DNA from: Thermothielavioides terrestris NRRL 8126
Taxonomy: Eukaryota; Ascomycota; Sordariomycetes; Sordariales; Chaetomiaceae
Assembly (NCBI RefSeq): GCF_000226115.1
Contig: NC_016457.1
Span: 3,534,001 to 3,598,000 of the forward strand
DNA: 64,000 bases
Direction of reading: 5' to 3'
The notes beneath the pieces are model-generated. The model ran no database searches and had not been told where the DNA came from. It saw nothing but the letters and a program-made list of their open reading frames with translations. Position 1 is the stretch's first letter. Each line of letters begins with the position of its first letter. The position numbers were made by a program, and so were the translations under genes. Shown here one piece after another: positions 46,977 through 57,601 of this stretch.

Positions 46977-47567
46977 TTTCGTTTCGTTGAGCACGCAGAG
47001 TCGCACCAACGCGTCGGCTTTCCAGCGGCCAGCATCACATGCAGCGAGCAGTGTCATCTTCCCATCGCTTTTTGGCCGTCCATCAGTCCAGATCACCGTG
47101 GTATTATATAAATCCGCTATCTCGGCAGGCGAACTGCCGCGGTGTAATCCGGGGCCCAGCCGTCAGGATATCAACCGCGGCTCGACCGCCCCTTGGTCCC
47201 CTCAACCTTACATAACAGATATTATAGCCCATGCACGGGTTCTTGGTTCCATAGAGCAACACTCTCCGGGAGTTATTAGCCATCGCAGTGACCAGCCAAT
47301 GGTGTGTTTAGACACGGCGTGAGGGGAACGCCGGCATATGACATGTCAAGGTGCGGCAAACGAAATCCCTGGTGGTCGACCCCAACTTGCACCTCAGTCT
47401 GGGCAAAAGAACCCCTGTCTCGATCACCGTTTTACAAGGCGTCGCGAGCTCATCGAGCTCTTGTGCGCTTGCCCATCCCTCACCCCTCCTTGTCTTCTCT
47501 TCTATCCCCTTTTCCATGTCTCGTTGACACCAAAACATCATCAGCACGTCTAGACAGCGCGCCTGCC
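46977..47567. other. Promoter region of the transporter gene
   Basis: Unique sequence. GTATTATATAAATCC at about 47100-47114 is a candidate TATA element, though far from the ATG. The last 100 bases before the ATG are pyrimidine-rich, typical of fungal leaders. Confidence 0.4.
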
Positions 47568-49145
47568 ATGACGACGCCGGCCAGCACGGTCCGCAGCCGC
47601 CTCCTGGCGGAGAAGCGCATCGTGTTTCTCTGCTTCCTAATCGCGCTCGGGCAGTTCCAGTATGGCTACGACGGGGCCGCGATCGCGGGCTTCCAGAGCA
47701 TGCCGGGCTTCCTCGCGCTGTACGGCTACGTCGACCCGAGCAACCCGATCGGGTACAACATCAGCACCGACGTGCAGCGCCTGATCCAGTCGCTCATGAA
47801 CGTCGGCGGCTTCATAGCCGCCGTCGCCATCTACCTCGGCCACACGCGCGTGTCGCGCCGGCTCGGCCTGTGGACCGGCTGCGCCGTCGCCTTCCTGTCC
47901 ATCTCGCTGCAGCTGGGCGTGCACAACCTCGGCGGCCTGTACGCCGGCCGGCTGCTGCTCGGCATCTCCAACGGCTTCCTGGTGCCCTACAGCGTCACCT
48001 ACATGGGCGAGTCGGCGCCGTCGCTGCTGCGCGGGCCCATCATCGGCATGAGCACCTTCCAGACCTCGCTCGGCGCCCTGTTCGGCCTCCTCGTCGACAA
48101 CTACTGCGAGTCGTACAGCGGCAACAAGTCGTGGCAGATCCCGCTCGCCGTCATGTACATCGTGCCGGGCTTCCTGACCGTGCTGCTGCTGTTCCTGCCG
48201 GACACGCCGCGCTTCTACGTGACGCGCGGGCGGGACGACGAGGCGGTGCGCGCCATCCGCCGGCTGCGCGGCATCGCCGACGAGGCGTACCTGCGCGCCG
48301 AGGTGGCCGACATCCGCAGCGCCTACCAGATGGAGCGCGAGCTGCACGCGGGCGTGCACCTGCGCGACATGTTCCGCGGCGCGGACCTGCGGCGCACGCT
48401 GCTCAGCTACGGCGCCAACATCGCCGGCACCGCCACCGGCGTCACCTTCATGGCCGGCTTCTCCGTCTACCTGTTCGTCCAGGCCCGCGTCGGCTCGCCC
48501 TTCGCCTGGGTCATGATCTCGCTCGCCATCGCCCTGACCGGCAACATGGCCGCCTTCCCGGCCATGCGCTGCTTCGGCCGCCGCGAGCTGCTCATCGTCA
48601 CCTCGCTCCTCTCGTCCGCCAGCATGTTCGCCATGGCCATCGTCTACACCGTGGCCGGCACGTCGCCCGCCGCGAGCAAGGCGCTCGTGGGCCTGAGCAT
48701 CGTGTACACGTGGGTGTACGGCGTCGGGCAGGGCCCGGTGCTGTGGGCGCTGCTCACCGAGATCCCCTCGCAGCGGCTGCGCTCGCAGACGGTCGGCACC
48801 GGCTCGGGCCTGAACTTCATCGTCGGCTGGATGGTCTCCTTCTTCACGCCCTATTTCATCAACCCGGACCAGCTGGGCTGGGGCCCCAAGTACGGGTACA
48901 TCTGGGGCGGCAGCAACTTCATCCTGGCCGTCTGGGCGTTTTTCTTCGTTCCCGAGACCAAGGGGCGCAGTCTCGAGCAGCTGGACGAGCTGTTCGAGAA
49001 AGGGGTGAGTGCGCGGAGATTCTCGTCCTTCGTCCTGGAGCGGCAGCTGGTGGATAATGTGGCTGGCGAGACGGATCAGAAGCGTAATCTCGACAGCGAG
49101 GCCGCCGTGGTTCAGGTGGAGGATCCCGAAAAGATGTCACGGTAG
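47568..49145 (+). CDS. MFS sugar-type transporter
   Basis: Intronless, 525 residues from the ATG at 47568 (an upstream in-frame ATG at 47304 would add an improbable Ser/Arg leader). About twelve hydrophobic segments. Sugar-porter signatures: GQFQYGYDGAAIAGFQSMPG in the first helix, YAGRLLLGISNGFLVPYSVT followed by YMGESAPSLLRG in helices 4-5, a PDTPRF motif (usual PESPR) before the central loop, and PETKGRSLEQLDELF after helix 12. The length and central hydrophilic loop fit fungal maltose/hexose-type permeases of the plasma membrane. Substrate cannot be read from sequence. It converges on the monooxygenase gene, with only about 160 bp between stop codons, and could import the substrate of the neighbouring enzymes. 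Confidence 0.93.
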   Translation: MTTPASTVRSRLLAEKRIVFLCFLIALGQFQYGYDGAAIAGFQSMPGFLALYGYVDPSNPIGYNISTDVQRLIQSLMNVGGFIAAVAIYLGHTRVSRRLGLWTGCAVAFLSISLQLGVHNLGGLYAGRLLLGISNGFLVPYSVTYMGESAPSLLRGPIIGMSTFQTSLGALFGLLVDNYCESYSGNKSWQIPLAVMYIVPGFLTVLLLFLPDTPRFYVTRGRDDEAVRAIRRLRGIADEAYLRAEVADIRSAYQMERELHAGVHLRDMFRGADLRRTLLSYGANIAGTATGVTFMAGFSVYLFVQARVGSPFAWVMISLAIALTGNMAAFPAMRCFGRRELLIVTSLLSSASMFAMAIVYTVAGTSPAASKALVGLSIVYTWVYGVGQGPVLWALLTEIPSQRLRSQTVGTGSGLNFIVGWMVSFFTPYFINPDQLGWGPKYGYIWGGSNFILAVWAFFFVPETKGRSLEQLDELFEKGVSARRFSSFVLERQLVDNVAGETDQKRNLDSEAAVVQVEDPEKMSR

Positions 49146-49258
49146 GGCGAGTTCTCATTGCATGTGGATACTAGACCTAAGAGCGCAATAGATACTTAAT
49201 TGTTCACCACGCTGGACTAAACAAAACGGGAGGCGCACCGTACTTCCAATAGTTCGAC

Positions 49259-49285
49259 CCCCACCCCCCCCTCCCCCCCCCCCCC
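49259..49285. repeat. Poly-C/pyrimidine tract between convergent genes
   Basis: CCCC-rich run with a single A and T, in the 3' regions of the transporter and monooxygenase. Confidence 0.7.
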
Positions 49286-49306
49286 ATCCCGTCTCTCGCG
49301 AGCTCT

Positions 49307-51472
49307 TCAGTTGGCCAGCCCGGCCGGCACAACCTCAAAGCCCTGCAGCGAGCCGTCCGCCCGATACTCCTGCAGCACCTTAAGGAACGAAGCCATGCCC
49401 TGCGTCCACGGGCCGGCGCGCGCCTTCTTCGCCCTCTCGGCCTGGTCCTGCGGCTGCCGCAGCGCCTCGCCCTCGGACGTGATGTAGCCCGGGGTGCAGC
49501 CCATGACGCTGGTGAACCAGGCGGCGCGCTTCATGATCTCCAGCGACCAGGCCTCCTCGGCCGCGCTCGTGACCTCGACCACGGCGCCGCCGCCGCCGCC
49601 GCCCAGCCCCGCCTCGGCCCTGGCCCTGGCCTCGGCCTTCTCAATGATGTGCACCACGTGCTCGGCGCCGACGTCGAGCGTGAAGACGTTGTTGGCCGCC
49701 TGGCCGGCCTGCGACAGCGGCGCGAAGAATAGGTTGGGGAATCCGTTGGAGCACACGCCGTGCAGCGTGGCCGCGCCGTGCTGCTGCCACTTGTCGTCCA
49801 AAGACTTGCCCCCGCGGCCGTAGACCTCGATGCCCGTGCGTGCTGCGGGGCTGCCGCCGCCGATGCTGGGCGTGACGTAGCCCGTGCTGAGCACGAGGAT
49901 GTCGAGGGGGTACTCCTTCCCTGCGACCACCAGACCGCTTTGGGTTGCCGACTCGACGCCCTTGCCATCCGTGTCGACGAGATGCACGTTGGGCTGGTTG
50001 AAGGCCTGGAGATACTCGTCGCTGAACGTCGGTCGCTTGCACCTGCAACCATATCAGTCATCATACTCCCACCCAGCCTATTCCTGGTCTCACGCCACAG
50101 TAAACATACCACGTCGGATACCACGCCTTCAACTTGGCGGCTGTCTCGGCGTCCTTGACGATGTTCTCCACCCGCGCGCGCATGGCCTCGCTGTGGGCTA
50201 CGTCAAGCTTGTACAGCCTCCCAACGTGCTCGGCTATCTTCTCCGGCGTGGGCTCAACGATCGGATGCCGGGGTGAGCCCAGGACAGCGGAGTAGGCGGG
50301 CATCTCAGTCCACCCATCGGCCACCAAGTTCTCCTGGCCCTCCTCGGCGGCATCGGTCACATACGAGTCGAAGTTCAGCATCCGCTCCCGCTGCCAGCCC
50401 TTCTTGGTGGCAATCTTTGTCTTCCTGGAAGTACTAAAATCAGCATTTTCCACTCCATTGTCTCCGCGGCTGACACCGACAGTGGCGGATGCCGAGCTTA
50501 CCATTCCTCAGGGTCCGTCGGACGCTGCCCGCGCCACGACACGGCGGACGGCGTGCGCTGGAACACGTACAACTCCTTGGCATACTCGGCCAGCCGCGGG
50601 ACCACCTGGATAGCCGTCGCGCCGGTGCCGATGATGCCCACTCGCTTGCCTTCCAGCCCCGTGAGGGTGCCGTCCTCTGGCGTACCGCCCGTGACCTTGT
50701 AGTCCCAGCGCGCCGTGTGGAACACGGGCCCGGCAAAGGAGTCGAGGCCCGGAATCTTGGGGATCTGCGGGTTCGTGAGGATCCCCGACGCGGTCAGGAC
50801 ATAGCGGGCATGAACCTTCAGCTCCCGACTCGGGTTGCCCGGCCCGCGGCCCTCCGTGATCTCGGCCGTCCAGCGCTGCGCCGCGTCGTCCCACCTCATT
50901 GCCTTCACTGTCGACCGGAACAGCGCCCGGTCCTCCAGCTTCCACTGCGCGGCAATGCGGCAGGCGTGCTCGCGCAGCTCATTGCCCGAGACGTATTTGT
51001 TCTTCGGCACGTAGCCCGTCTCCTCGAGCAGCGGCATGTAGACGTAGCTCTCGACGTCGCAGCGCAGGCCCGGGTAGCGGTTCCACCACCAGGTGCCGCC
51101 GAACCCGCCGGCCGCGTCGACGAGCAGTAGGTCGTCCGGCCCCGCGACCGCCAGCCCGGCGTCGATCAGGCGCGCCGCGAACAGCAGGCCGCCGTAGCCG
51201 GCGCCGAGGATCAGGAACTTGCGCTCGGCGCCGTCCGGGACGGGCGGCGCCGCGTTCAGGGCCGCGTGGTCGGCCCAGGGGTCCTCGGCCAGCGCGCGGA
51301 AGCGCTCGCTGCTGGACTCGCGGAGCCGGACGAACTGGCCGAGTCCCTCGGGCCGGAAGCGCTTGGCCGCTTCGGCGGTGTACTTCTGCGAGAGCTCGAA
51401 CACCTTGAGGTCTTCGGCGCTCGGGGCCCCGTTGGGGCCGTTCTGGGTCGCGCTTTCGGTGGAGGCTGCCAT
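49307..51472 (-). CDS. Flavin-containing Baeyer-Villiger monooxygenase
   Basis: Minus-strand exons 50502-51472, 50110-50424 and 49307-50042 give 673 residues; introns have GTAAGC and GTATGT donors with CAG acceptors. A first Rossmann motif LILGAGYGGLLFAARLIDAG binds FAD, followed by GGTWWWNRYPGLRCDVESY. The Baeyer-Villiger fingerprint F-x-G-x-x-x-H-T-x-x-W appears as FAGPVFHTARWD, and a second Rossmann motif VGIIGTGATAIQVVP binds NADPH. After exon 2 the conserved CKRPTFSDEYLQAFNQPNV and LDILVLSTGY segments follow. These enzymes insert oxygen next to a ketone to form an ester or lactone. The N-terminal extension of about 85 residues is normal for the fungal cyclohexanone/steroid-type group. 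It is divergently arranged with the cyclase-family gene, sharing a 1.0 kb promoter. Confidence 0.94.
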
Positions 51473-51473
51473 G

Positions 51474-52494
51474 TTAAAGTGTCGTACAGGTCGAGTGGGT
51501 GAAGATGGCAGAGCCTAGGTCCACGATCATGATTGGGGGGGGGAAGGGGGTTACATCCATTTCGTCCGTGAAAAAACGCAGGAAAAGCGCGGGGCAAGCT
51601 GCCTCTGGGGTCCTGGCTCCTGCCTCCCAGACAGTGTGGCGAAGGACGAAAGCATAGAGGGGAGACTCCTGGATGCGAAAGCGAGCGAATGGACCCGGTT
51701 CGTATTCGTTTTCCGCGACAGAAATCTCGGCATGGACTTTGTTCGCTTGGGCCCCTGAAGAAAGATCGGCCTGCGGTACGACCGCTCTCATCGTCTCATC
51801 CCAATAGGCCGAACAATCAAACCACGGGACATCCGCACAAGAACTGGTGGGTGAACGTAACGGAGGGGCGAACAAGGGACGTCGGTGGAGCGGTTGCATG
51901 CAGCGTCAGCGTCCCCGCTCCCGCAAGGAGCTCGATTCCAACGTGAGCCGTGTGCGCGGCGTAGACACATGTCGTAGCGCAGTATCAATTCGTTTTCAGT
52001 CCGAGGGGTGATGATTCCATCGGTCGCGAAGACGACGCCCCTTGGGCTTCGGTAGTTGGATGCAAGTTTGCGGTGTGGCTCGCGGGCCGCAGGAGCAAAC
52101 AAGCCTAGGAGCTAGCACAGCATGTGTACTGCGTACCTTACGCAGGGAATTTTCCAGACCGCCCACTGTGCAGTAGCGTGCGGAAGATCCGGCGAGATAG
52201 GCTTTCCTTCGGGTGGGTGGTCCTTGGTTGTGCCAGCATGGCCCACCCTGAGTGGATTCCGGGCCACGACCGCTTGGCCGTTGCCCAAGCCCACCATGGT
52301 GGTCAGCAGTTGGCTCACGGATCAGATGGCCAAGCGAGCGGGGTTGTGAAGCGCTTGGGCCACCGTCGGTCGTGTAGGATCGAGGAAACAACTGGGGGCC
52401 GCAAGAATAGAGCAAGAGAGACTCGGGCCCCCTCAGCGAAAGGAACTCTTTGTCCAAGTCCCCATTCCTCACCACGACTCTGTTGCTAGCGACC
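51474..52494. promoter_or_regulatory. Bidirectional promoter region of monooxygenase and cyclase-family genes
   Basis: About 1.0 kb between divergent start codons. Contains a G-run next to the monooxygenase leader (51536-51550). No operator can be named from sequence. Open frames inside have no domain pattern. Confidence 0.5.
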
Positions 52495-53655
52495 ATGGAT
52501 CCCGCGTCGGTGCCGGACTTTGACGACCTACCCAAGGTTGACGGTCAGCCTCAGGGATGTGCATGGGGTCTGTTTGATAAAGACGGCAAGAAGGATGTTT
52601 TCGGGACCCTCAACTTCCTGACGCCCTCAATCGTGGCCGCAGCGGCCGCCGAGGTCAAGGATGGAGTCTCCATCTCCCTCAAGTGCGTGGTGATCATTGA
52701 ACAGGTCGCCACGTCACGATTAGTGGTCCTCTGTGAAGCTGACTTTCCGGTCCAGCTGGCCCTTGAACGGCATCAAGTTCCCTCTGCCGGGCCGCAAGCC
52801 GCCGGTGCACCGGCCCAAACCCTTGAGAGAGCTGGGCATAGACTGTGAGGGGTGGGACGACGAGCTGGACTTCAACACGCAGTTCAGCAGCCAGTGGGAC
52901 GGCCTGTGCCACTTCACGCCCGGCGGCGCGACGTACAACGGCCTCAAGCCGACCCAGCAGGGGCTCGAGGTGCAGTCGACGGCCGAGAACGGGCTGCCGA
53001 CGATTGAGCACTGGCACTCGCGCGGCGCGCTCGTCGGCCGCGGCGTGCTGATCGACTGGAAGCGGTTCCACGAGGAGACGACGGGCACGCCGTACCACCC
53101 GCTCGACGGGTACCGCATCACGCCCGAGGACATCGAGAAGGTGGCCAGGCACCAGGGCGTCGAGTTCAAGCACGGCGACATTCTGATCGTCCGTACCGGA
53201 TACACCGAGGTGCTGGAGGCGCCCACCCAGGAGGACTTTGCCAAGTTTCAGGCGCAGACGCTGTCGGGCGTGCACGGAACCGTGGAGACGGCGCGCTGGG
53301 TGTGGAATCACCGGTTCGCCGCCGTGGCGGGCGATGCTCACGCTTTCGAGGCCCTTCCACCGCTGAAGCCTGACGGCACTCCCGGGTCTGTTACGGAGCC
53401 GGGTGGGTGTTCCAAGACGTCATCAATCAGGGTTGCCCTGTGGTCGAATCTTCTCTCGCTAACAGCACTCTATCCACAGTCCTCCACCACTGGTTCCTCA
53501 ACCAGTTCGGCATGCCCATCGGCGAGCTGTGGGATCTGAAGGCCTTGAGCGAGTATGCGAAGAAGACGGGCCGATACAGCTTTCTGCTGACCTCGGTGCC
53601 ACTGAACCACCCAGGCCTGGTGGCCTCGCCGCCCAACGCGATCGCGCTGTTCTAG
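52495..53655 (+). CDS. Cyclase-family (kynurenine formamidase-like) metal-dependent hydrolase
   Basis: Exons 52495-52682, 52756-53402 and 53480-53655 give 336 residues. Intron 1 has donor GTGCGT, branch CTGAC and acceptor CAG, and its removal restores the family motif SISLNWPL. Further family segments: FGTLNFLTPS near residue 33, DDELDFNTQFSSQWDGLCHF in the putative metal-binding region, GRGVLIDW, HGDILIVRTGY, VAGDAHAFEA, and the C-terminal MPIGELWDLKALSEYAKKTG then PLNHPG and ASPPNAIALF. This is the fungal branch of the putative-cyclase superfamily, cytosolic hydrolases of cyclic amides or esters. Paired with a Baeyer-Villiger enzyme that makes lactones or esters, a hydrolytic ring-opening step is an attractive but unproven role. 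An upstream ATG at 52450 is possible. Confidence 0.9.
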
Positions 53656-55387
53656 GCTAAGAGCCAGCATTAGGTACCGCTTTGGATCCACGGTCCTTAC
53701 TGTCTTGCCTGGTCTTGACGTCCCTAGTACGGGCGTCAAGCTGTCCGAGTCCCTCCTGCTATGTGGACTCGCCGTTGTAGTCGCCCACAACTCCCCTCGA
53801 GAATTGAAACTGTTCTGCCTCTCCAAGAGGTACCGCGGCGTTGCCAGCTTTCATGTTCCGCCGGCGGGCCGCAGTCCTATGTAGCAAGTCCTTGCCCGTG
53901 TCATAAAAGAGGTCGAGAACCGGCACCTTCCTGGGCCCATTAACAACATCATGGACCATGCCAGCCGACTGCAGCATCCACCTGCTGAACTGCCCCTTCT
54001 GTGTTACAGGCTTCCGAGGCCAGGGATGTGCCTTGACTCGCGGAATAGGGCAGGTATTGGACACCACAACGTGCGGGCATGCCGGTGATCAGTCGAGCTG
54101 GAACACCAGACCCTCCATAACTCGGAACAGGGTACTCCTCGACCGGCCTGCGGCTTCCGTTGCACCAACATGAAGGCAACACGTGCTTCGCGTTGGCGAC
54201 CATGGGCAGCCAAATCACTGCCTCCACGGCGCAGGGCTCCGGATCGGTAATCGTCAGCCGCGACTCATCAAGTCGACCGTATCGACAAGATCACGCAAGA
54301 TGTTCCTGCTGCCACCCATGTTCCAGCTCAACCATCAGCCATCCGACCTCGCATCCCGGACGACAAGGTCGAGGACAACGTTCGGCACTCTCCCAACGCG
54401 ATCATCAAGCAACACCAGCAGCGGCGGTGCGGCTCCGGGCACCGCTTCTGCCCCCGCGCTCAGCGAACGCTAGGCGAGGGGGCCTGTCGGCCGGGGCGGC
54501 AGCCAGCAATGGCATGGGGGCCGCGTTGACGGGCGTCACGCTCGCGGCAGACGTGATCTGGGTGTGGATTAGGAAGCGTGAGACGACGAGCGGCGGCGAC
54601 GGGAGCGGCGGCAGCGGCAGCGACAGGGATGGAGAGCACCAGGGACACCGCCCGGGCAAGCCGAGCTCTTCGCTGGCGGCCATCTGACATGGGAGAAGGA
54701 GGCGGCGCTGGAACCGGACTGCCCGGCGGCGGCGCAGGCTGGAGAGGTAGTTTTGGCCAGACGCCTCCAGTCCAAGGGCCCTGGTGGAGATGGAGGTTGA
54801 GCACCAATACGTCGAGCTTTCCCATGACACCCGACGCCCATCATGAGGCCGCTAGGCCATCAGAGCCATTTTGGAATAGACAAAACCTTGTGACAACTGC
54901 AGAAGTCAAGAAAATTCACAGTCATCCGGAGAACACGTCAAGGACAAGAAATTGCCCCGCCAATCAGAAAGAAAGTCGCCTGAGTTGCAGGGGCAGCCAT
55001 CGCTGCCTGACTGCCTGGAAAATTGCAGGGGGTTGGCGCGACCCTGGAACACCCAAGCCTGCTCGTAACGCCGCTTCGGCTCGCTCAAACCCGGAGATAG
55101 GATTCCTTGCCTCAGCCTTACAGTACGAGACAGTAACTACACTATATATCATTCAGCGCCTTGAGCCAGTCCAGCAGACTTGCGACTCATAGCCAACAGT
55201 TCAGCGACAAAGAAAACACCGGCATCGAGACAAAGAGGCCGCTTGCGCAACGGCGCAAACTCGATCCGACTTCTACCGGGAGCTGGAAGTTCTTCACCCC
55301 TCACCCCGCGCATCGACCACCGCGCTCCCGCCCAGACACACCAACGCGCGACGACGCCAACCACCATCAAAAAAGCAACCCACAACA
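53656..55387. other. Gene-poor stretch, possible gene relic
   Basis: Open frames occur on both strands (minus 53759-54067, minus 53949-54227, plus 54160-54687), each with short believable segments but no consistent frame or intron pattern. A low-complexity Gly/Ser/Asp-coding segment lies at 54580-54640. This looks like a degraded gene, but I cannot name it. The last 200 bases are the leader of the next gene. Confidence 0.4.
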
Positions 55388-56352
55388 ATGGCCGCCCCAA
55401 CACAACCCACCATCACGCTCTACCGCGGCTTCGCCATCCGCGGCGCCCACGTGCCCTCGCCCTTCGTCAACAAGCTGGAGGCGCGCCTGCGCATCGGCGG
55501 CCTGACCTACCGCGTCGAGACGGGCTCGCCGCTGCACGCGCCGCGCGGCAAGCTGCCCTACATCGAGCTCTCCTCCGCGCCCGCCGCGGGCGATGGCGAG
55601 AAGCTGGGCGACTCGGCCCTGATCGCGCGCCGGCTCGTCGAGGACGGCCACATGGCGGATCTCAACGCCGGGCTGACGCCCGTGGAGAGGGCGCGGGACC
55701 TGGCGGTGCGGGCGCTGCTGGAGGATCGGCTTTATTTCTTCCAGGTGGGTTTTTTCCTTCTCTTCTCTTTGCTGATTTGCGGGGAGGCGGGCCGACAGTG
55801 ATGCTGACGCCGGCTGTGTGTGTGTTTCTGTGTGTGTCGTGCAGTGCCGCGAGCGGTGGATAGACAACTACTACGTGATGCGCGACACGGTGCTGGCGCA
55901 GATCCCCTATCCCATCCGGATTTTCGTCGGCCTGCTGGCGTACCGCAACCAGAAGAACGTGCTGCACGGGCAGGGCGTGCTGCGCTTCACCGACGAGGAG
56001 GCCGCGGCGCAGCGGCACGAGGCGTGGGAGAGCGTCAACGCCATGCTGGTCGACTCGCGCAGCAAGGCCCAGGCCGCCGGCAGGGACGGCCCCTTCTGGG
56101 TCCTCGGTGGCGCTAACCCAACCGAGGCCGACCCCGTCGTGTTCGGCTTCATCGCCGGCGCGCTCAGTTGCAAGATGTACGTTGCGCGCACAAACGATCT
56201 CCGCACGCAATATCCCCAAATCGTTGTGAACTGACAACCTTCGCAGGGCTCCGGACACGGAGAAGATCATCCGCGGCATGCCCGCTGTCATGGAGTATGC
56301 GCGGAGAATCCATGATCGGTACTTCAGTGACTATCAGCGCTGGCACGATTAG
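55388..56352 (+). CDS. GST-fold protein, FAX/metaxin-like
   Basis: Exons 55388-55744, 55845-56176 and 56247-56352 give 264 residues. Intron 1 (100 nt) contains TG repeats before its CAG. The N-terminal half resembles the thioredoxin-like domain of the failed-axon-connections/metaxin-like GST group: ITLYRGFAIRGAHVPSPFVN, KLEARLRIGGLTYRVETGSP, RGKLPYIEL and LGDSALIARRLVEDG. The C-terminal all-helical half has RWIDNYYVMRDTVLAQIPY, FWVLGGANPTEADPVVFGF and ends IIRGMPAVMEYARRIHDRYF. Such proteins lack the classical GST catalytic serine/tyrosine; their biochemical role is poorly defined, with some linked to detoxification or mitochondria. No targeting signal or membrane segment is obvious. Confidence 0.85.
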
Positions 56353-57601
56353 AAGGTGAAGTTGGCGCGCAGAAACCAAGTAATGATGAACGATGTGTAC
56401 GATCGGCAAATATGTCCTGGCGTTATGTACTCTTCAAACCTTAGCGGAGGAACTGGAGCACTGTTTAATATTTTTTTATTTTTATTTTTATTTTTGGGCT
56501 ACGGAGGGAGAAAAAGTTGTCGACCCATCCTCCAACTGTGCCCGTTACGCCTCCATCAAACTCGCCAATAATTACACTCTGAGTGTTTCAGCAAGTTCGC
56601 GTCTCGCGGTAATCGTGGATGATGTCTGGGGCTGGAGCACAATACACTGGAACGCAGACTCAGTCAACACCTACGTTGATCACGGGATCAGAGCACGGTG
56701 TCGGCATAATTCTCCGCAGGCGATGCTAGAGTTGGAGCGGAGGAAACCGGAGTTGCGGAACCCGGCGCCTCTAGGCTAGGAAAAGAGCTAAGACCATCCA
56801 TACTTAATGTTTCTAGCCCTCCTGTGTATGCCAGGCACTCAAGGTCCGGAGCTAAGAACAGGCCTCGGGCTGCTCAGAGCAAGACTTGCCTTGAAAATCC
56901 TCTCGCCCCCGTACTCATAGCCACAGTCAACACAGGCCCTACGTCTTCCAAGAAAGTAAAGCAAAGAAACTCAATTTCATGTCTCCATGGCCGCTGATGA
57001 CCAACGGGAATCTCATAGGCATACCCCCATGCCGATTATCCCAGCAGTCCAGGCTGGGACCACAGCGATCGGTAGTCGCTGCACCTTCATCCCATCACCT
57101 GCTTGCTCCCTAAAAGAAACAACCGAAAACTCGTACTAAGTTAATGCCGCTGTCGTTCAAAGCATCAAGTCATTGACCCCTTGCTCACTCCATGAGATCT
57201 GTCATGATTAACCGCCCCGAGCATAGCCGAGCTGCGTCCATCCTCCCTCAACCAAAATGCATGAGGGTCCCCTAGGCAGGCAAAAGCGAAAAGAAAAAAA
57301 GAATCAAAGAAGTTGAAGTGAGTCCTTGGACCGTACGACTAGCGAATCAATGGCATTCTAAGAAAAACATGACCGGGAAAAAAAAAAAAAAAAAAATTCC
57401 ATCTTAAGCGGACTGCCTGTGGAGTTGTCTTGCAAAGCAAACCGCGCTGGAACATCTCATCTTCAGAAAACGGCCGTTCGACCCTGGCGATGCCCCCATC
57501 CGTCGCATCCAGTCAAACACCCACAGCAACCTCAAGGTTGACTCCAGCAAACTCTTGCGTTAGGGCCAACTTAAAGCCCCCAGGAACGAGCAAGAACCTG
57601 C
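56353..57601. other. Intergenic stretch between convergent genes
   Basis: 3' flanks of the GST-fold gene and of the F-box gene. Contains a T-rich run (TTTTTTTATTTTT type) at about 56468-56494 and a poly-A tract at about 57380-57398. No supported coding frame. Confidence 0.5.

Noticed and set aside
47637..49057. Long open frames overlapping the transporter (minus 240 codons; plus 395 codons in another frame)
   Set aside because: Arg/Ala/His-rich composition caused by high GC at third positions of the transporter gene. No membrane pattern or domain.
50489..51408. Plus-strand frames of 213 and 169 codons
   Set aside because: Antisense shadows of the Baeyer-Villiger monooxygenase exon 1.
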